Assembly (NCBI GenBank): GCA_024138025.1 | Contig: JAMXBD010000641.1 | Location: forward strand, 124,001 to 188,000 | Length of the DNA stretch: 64,000 nt | Direction: 5' to 3' | Source of the DNA: Combretum micranthum | Lineage: Eukaryota; Streptophyta; Magnoliopsida; Myrtales; Combretaceae | Shown here: piece by piece, positions 58,971 through 64,000 of the stretch | Position numbering within the stretch: the stretch's first letter is position 1 | How the letters are laid out: the number at the start of each line of letters is the position of its first letter | Translations under genes and position numbers: made by a program | The notes under the pieces: model-generated | Seen by the model: only the letters and a program-made list of their open reading frames with translations | What the model was told of the DNA's origin: nothing | Database searches by the model: none

Positions 58971-60958
58971 TCCGAGGGATGCAAACGGGTGAGTTGTTAT
59001 AGAGTACCCAACCCGTCCGATCCGCTAAAAACAGTTTAGGGTTTGACCCTATAGGGTTTCGAGGCGGGTTTTGGGAATAATAGGGAGAACCCTATAGGAT
59101 GTTGGGTCGAGCTTGGGTTAATTATATGGACTGAAGAAAAAAAAAATTGAAAACATGATCAGACAACAATGTTGTCCAAGGAGTCACATTGTCATAGTAC
59201 ACATAACAAATCCAAATCACACACACGACACAACACACAATAGTACAACACTCAGGACCTTCACCTTCCTGCTCCTTCCTTCACTTACAGCCCTAGCCGC
59301 ATTTCCTAAACCCTATTATCCAAGCGAATCATCGTCACCTCGTCACCGTCACCTCGTCATCGTCGCTGTCCACCCACACTCTACACTCCACCGTTCTATT
59401 CTTGTCTTTTGTTGCTATCGTCGTCATCGTCGGACCCAGGATACTCCTTCCTGAATATTCGTCATCGTTGGATGTCAGACCCAGCCTCCTCAAGTCGCGA
59501 GCAGCCGAGCACATGTAATCTCTCTCGCTCTCCTTCGCTCGCTCTCTCTCTCTCTCTCTCTCATCTTGATGGATTGTCTTGTTCTGTTGTTCTAGTAGGA
59601 GTGTATGATTATTGCCCTCGGGGTGTTTCTACATGATTATTGCCCTCCGATCCACATCGTAAGTAACTCATGAAACTCTTCTTGCTTTTCTACTTCCTGT
59701 TCTTTATATGTAGTATGTATAGTCATACTTAGTTCACTAACATCTTCGATTTCTCATAGCCCACTTTCCATAGATTCCTCCTCAATTTTTAATAACTTCA
59801 TTTGCCTGTCAATTGTAAGGAATTAATGTGTTTTTGTTATTTTCTTCAATATTGTGCTGTTTATTTCAATCTGATTAGGCATTAAGTCAAATGTTTAATG
59901 CTAAAAGTTCTTGCTTATAATGTTAATAGAAAGTTTTGAGTTTTTATCTAGTTATTTTTTTTTAATTTGTTTTGTGTTGATATTCAGTGTTATTGGGTAA
60001 AGTTGAGTAATTTATATACCCAAATGAATGATTAATGTTAAAGGCTTTTGCTTTATTTGTGGGTAGTTCTTGTAATTTAAAGTAATCATAAGGAAGAATT
60101 TTTTTCTCCCAAATTATCTATGATTTGGGTTTAGGAGTTAGGGACATTTTTCTGCAATATGTAAAAAGATCACGAAGGTGTATTTTCTCTCTCTTTCTTT
60201 TTTTTTTTAGTTACTACCCAGTAGCATTGTTCACTTGAGTTTGAGAATGTGTGTGTAGTTTTGATTTTTATTTTTTGTTGAATAAATTCATCCTGCGTCT
60301 GTGATTAGTTTCTGGAGTAGTTAAGGTTGGAATGTGGGGTTTTTAAGCATTTGTTGAATAAAGTTGAAAGATGTGGGGTATTCAAAGATTCTTACATATC
60401 CCCCGGAAGAGTCGTTCCCGCTTATGCTTGACAATTTCAATTTATAGCCATGTGAGCGATGCCTAAGTGGAAGAACCACATTCCATATTAAAGTTATATA
60501 TATAATATATATATGTATAATTCTATCTTAAAAGTGTGTATGTATTCATGTGTGTGTGTGTATATATGTGTGTGTGTGTGTTTTGGTTCTTTCCACACCA
60601 AAAAAAAAAAAAAAAGCACGAAACTTGGCAATGTTATATCTAGTAATAATGCAGTAAGAATAAATTATATTTCCTATGGTTTCCTCAAACTTTGAGATTT
60701 AACTCTAAACTTTTAAAATGTTACAATTACACTTTCAAAAATTTGACAAAAATGGCATGTAATTTTGAAATAGAAAATAACGCCCCTAAACTTTAAGATT
60801 CAAATGTGGAAACTTTTAATAAAACTTGTCACCTCATATTTTTACACCTTCTAAGCTTTGATTTAAGTATGCTTCTTATAAAAAGACAAAAAGGAAAGTT
60901 CTTCCCTGATGCAAATGTTTCAAATCTTAATGGAATATTTGTATTTTTGAAAGTTATA

Positions 60959-61074
60959 ATGTACTAATTATGGATAGGTCGTCCTTGTGCATTTTGTTGG
61001 GTTAGGTGAGTGCAGAATGTACTACTTATGGATAGGTTGTCCTTGTGTATTTTGTTGGGTTAGGTGAGTGCAGA
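60959..61074. repeat. 58-bp tandem duplication in the hAT leader
   Basis: 60959-61016 and 61017-61074 differ at only a few positions (shared words TTATGGATAGGT, GTCCTTGTG, ATTTTGTTGGGTTAGGTGAG). The high identity suggests a recent event. Confidence 0.9.
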
Positions 61075-61404
61075 AACCATTAAAGAGCAAATTTAGGCTT
61101 GAAAGGGAAGACCCTTCAAGGGACATAGTCTATGCTAGATTATGTTTTGCTTTCCTGAATCTTTTCTCTGTCCCCTTTTCATTTAGTTGCAAAAGTTACT
61201 CTACACGCTTGGCACTTTTGTAGTAAATTCTTGTTTGATAACAATAATATATGTTTGTTTATATTTATCATCAATGAAGATAGCACGGCTAAATAGATGA
61301 GACTTACTAACTTACTTTCTCCTAAATAGATGTTTATTTATAAATTTAAGTATTTTCCAACTTCATGCCACTAAGTTTTTTTTATTTTATGTAATGTAGA
61401 GAAC

Positions 61405-63650
61405 ATGGATGCCAATGAAGTTGAGGTGAACATGGAAGAGAATGATAATGATGTTGAGGAAGTTCCATCTCCACTAGAAATTGAGAATATGGGCTCTGCA
61501 AGACCAACAAACACATCTGGTTCTCAAGTAGCAAGTACTATTGATGAGAGCAATAATCCCAACAAACGTAAGTTAACTTCTATTGTATGGAATGAGATGA
61601 TGAAGACAACTGTTAATGGGATGATGTTGCTGAGTGTAACACTGTAAGAAACAATTGAAAGCAAATAGTACGAATGGAACAAAGCATTTGCACAATCATT
61701 TAAAAAGTGTCTACAAAAGACCAAGCAAAAAGACATAAAGCAATGTCTTTTATCGATTGAGAGGAAATCTAGTGATGTTGGAAGTGGTTGTACATTAGGA
61801 AATTAGACATTTAATCAAGAAGTTGCAAGGAGAAAACTTACAATGGCAATTATTGCTCATGAATATCCAATCTCAATAGTGGAGCACGAGTACTTTAGGG
61901 AGTTTATTCATTGCATTCAACCACTTTTTCATAATGTTGGTCGCACCACAATGAGAAAAGAGATAATTGACATCTATTACATAGTGAAGGAAAAGTTGAA
62001 ACTCCTATTGAAGGGGCTTAATTCTCGAGTGGCAATAACAATAGCCATGTGGACGTCAAATCAAAAAAGAGGATACATGACCATCACAACACATTTTATT
62101 GATAGCAATTGGACCCTTCAGAGTCGACTATTGGAGTAAGTTTTTCTACTATATATCTCTTATCTTTATATCATTGAAATTAACTTTCCCTTTAATTACA
62201 TTTACTTTTTTTTTTCAGCTTTGTGTATGTTCCAGCTCCACATACAAGTGAAGCTCTTGGTGATTGATTGTTCAATGCATTAATGAAATGGGGCTTGGAT
62301 AGAAAATTGTCTACAAATCAATGTAGACAATTGTTCAACAAAATGCGATGATCACAACTTTATTAATGAAGCTGAGAAAGGATGATCTGATTCTTCGTGG
62401 ACAGGTACTCCATATGCGTTGTTGTGCTTATATCTTAAATTTAATTGTGAAAGAGGGTGTCAATGTGATTGAAAAATCAATAGAAGGAATCTGTGATAGT
62501 GTTGTATTTTGGTCAGCGACACCATCACGAGTGGAGAAATTTAGAGAGGCATGTAAACAGATAGATGTGGAATATTGTAGAATGCTTTGCTTAGATTGTA
62601 AAACATGATGGAATTCTACATATGAAATGCTTGTTACTGCCCTTGCATATAAGGATGTTTTTTATAGAGCTCAGCTTTTGGATAAACATTATAAGTCACT
62701 TCCAATTGATGAAGATTAGGATTTAGCTAAAGAAATTTGTAAGAAGTTGGAAATTTTTTATGAAGTGACTACTCTTTTATCTGGTACAAAATATCCAACT
62801 CAAATTATTACTTTGAAAAAGTATTTGAAATTAGGAAGCCTTGATTGATTAGAAAGACTCTTTGTTTGAATATAAGCACAATGGCTAAGAAGATGTTTGA
62901 CAAGTTTGAGAAATATTGGGGTGATGTGCATATTATCATGGTTGTTTGTACTGTTTTGGATCCATGATTTCAAGTTGAAAGCTGTTGACTTTGTATTTCC
63001 AATTGTTTATGGTGAGGGGGCTTTCTATTGAGAGGGAAACTATTAGGAAGACTTGTTATGATCTACTTCAGGAATATCAATTAAAGGCTAGATCTCGTCA
63101 AAATAAGAATACAGGCAATTCTTCTTTAGTGCCTTCAACAACTGGTGATGTACTCTCAATGAATGTATGAAAAAGTCAAAATTGGTGCAATACATGACCA
63201 CTGTTACTTATGATGGCCAAGTAAAATAGAGTTGGACCATTACCTCGAAGAGCCTGTATTGCCATGGAATTGGGGTACTAATTTTGATATCCTTGGATGT
63301 GGAAATTGAATGGAAACAAGTTTACACTACAATCATTAACCAGAGATCTATTAGTTGTTCCTGTATCTACAGTTGCATCCGAATCCACCTTTAGTACAAG
63401 TGGACGTGTAATTACCACACATAGAAGCCGACTAAATGTAGACATAATAGAGGCATTGATGTGTAGCCAGAGTTGGTTATCATGTGGAAAAACAAGTAAG
63501 AATTTTTATTATATAATATTTATTAATGAAAAAGCTTTTTTCTTCCTATATCTTCCATTCATTTTATACAATCTTTCTCATTTTTTTTTTGTAGGTTTTG
63601 ACATACCTGAGCTAGAGAATGAGATGAAAAATTTAAGTATTGAAGATTAA
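61405..63650 (+). pseudogene. hAT transposase, RICESLEEPER/DAYSLEEPER-like, broken
   Basis: In order: an acidic N-terminus (MDANEVEVNMEENDNDVEEV), a BED zinc-finger region starting NKRKLTSIVWNEM (cut by frameshifts after 61640), a stretch at 61843-62139 with SIVEHEYFREFIHCIQPLF and AITIAMWTSNQKRGYMTITT (the DDE-catalytic part of hAT proteins), then an intron (about 62140-62219) and FVYVPAPHTSEALGD. 62348-62608 holds HMRCCAYILNLIVKEG, and the C-terminal dimerisation (hATC) region appears as ELDHYLEEPVLPW and then LLVVPVSTVASESTFSTSGR (63297-63480). A last intron (63496-63593) leads to DIPELENEMKNLSIED and the stop. Many in-frame stops and frameshifts show that it is not active. Domesticated relatives such as DAYSLEEPER are intact, so this is not one of them. 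Confidence 0.85.
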
Positions 63651-64000
63651 GAGCAAGTAAGTAAATATTATTTGGTGTATAAAGTTATTTCTCCTTTTTA
63701 TATATATTTTTTTTGTATTAATTGAATAACATATGAGACAATTTTATTTTGGTTATTACTTTACTGGGTGGCCTATGGTTTGAGACGGTGGCATCCTTGA
63801 CGATCTTTTACTATCTGTATTTGGTGAAGGAAGTCTTAGCTATTGTGAATTGACTGCAACTTTTTTTTTCCTTTCTTCTATGGAAACATGAGTGAAAGAC
63901 TACAAGTTGTAATGTTGGTATGTGCTTTTGTTTGTTGTGGAGTGGGGAATTTAAGTCAACTAACTCATCTCTTTTTTCCTTTGAACTAGGTTTGGATGTG

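Larger units (their letters stand above)
58974..64000 (+). mobile_element. hAT (Ac/RICESLEEPER-type) DNA transposon, right end outside the window
   Basis: The left end GAGGGATGCAAACGGGTGAG (58974) is of the (T/C)AGGGATG.AAACGGG type seen at plant hAT elements. It is followed by subterminal GGGTT / AACCC words (58990-59125). A long 5' leader follows, with a CT microsatellite at 59519-59560 and intron-like DNA, then the broken transposase at 61405-63650. Sequence after 63650 has no coding. The element runs off the window, so its right terminal repeat and 8-bp duplication cannot be checked. Confidence 0.7.

Noticed and set aside
59155..59636. Two plus-strand ORFs rich in H, R, P and S near the hAT left end
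   Set aside because: Low-complexity CT/CA-rich leader sequence with a CT microsatellite; no domain and no link to the transposase frame.

Overview
The window is nuclear DNA from a flowering plant, most likely a eudicot. It is AT-rich and gene-poor. The genes it does hold have short exons with GT..AG introns, and they belong to plant-only families (a GEM-like GRAM protein, a plastid fibrillin, a VQ-motif protein). Copia, gypsy, TRIM, hAT, MITE and SINE-like elements fill most of the remainder. No CRISPR array, bacterial operon, rRNA gene or intact tRNA gene was seen.

Three host genes look intact. (1) A GEM-like GRAM-domain gene on the minus strand (2753-4242, 3 exons, 409 aa) ends in a polyproline tail encoded by a hexanucleotide microsatellite. 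(2) A plastid fibrillin of the PAP13/FBN7 type on the plus strand (30637-38477, 7 exons, 306 aa) carries a complete TRIM retrotransposon in intron 1 and a MITE in intron 6. (3) A VQ-motif protein on the minus strand (51591-52166, single exon, 191 aa) faces the fibrillin convergently across about 13 kb of repeats. From Arabidopsis locus numbering recalled from memory, FBN7 genes and VQ17/VQ25 genes are neighbours there too, so this pair looks like a conserved block. A two-exon genomic fragment of thiamine pyrophosphokinase (57420-57886) is a pseudogene.

Region by region: 1-1.7 kb, decayed LTR sequence and the 3' end of a copia element; 2.7-4.3 kb, GEM-like gene; 4.9-5.2 kb, a 301-bp MITE with TTA duplications; 5.8-9.1 kb, a hAT-like element apparently split by a long solo-LTR-like insert; 10-13 kb, small repeats including a SINE; 13.2-13.8 kb, a 617-bp hAT MITE with an 8-bp duplication; 13.8-16.8 kb, a decayed gypsy element with both LTRs; 16.9-17.7 kb, two head-to-tail MITEs; 19.5-28.8 kb, an 8,570-bp LTR retrotransposon with a perfect ACTAG duplication, nested inside another hAT MITE; 28.8-29.9 kb, a degenerate ~56-bp minisatellite; 30.6-38.5 kb, fibrillin; 38.5-51.5 kb, repeats with a decayed gypsy protease, a SINE, two MITEs and an LTR end; 51.6-52.2 kb, VQ gene; 54.7-57.1 kb, a probable long-LTR relic; 57.4-57.9 kb, TPK pseudogene; 59.0 kb to the window end, a hAT transposon with a broken RICESLEEPER-type transposase whose right end lies outside.

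The most interesting object is the 8.57-kb element. It has a Tat/Ogre-like primer site and a broken gag on the minus strand, no pol that I can see, and an opposite-strand ORF with a plant mobile domain. It also holds a 37-bp near-perfect inverted repeat, a tRNA-Trp-like sequence and two internal repeat arrays. Plant mobile domains are already known from gypsy elements, so the novelty would lie in the combination and not in the domain.
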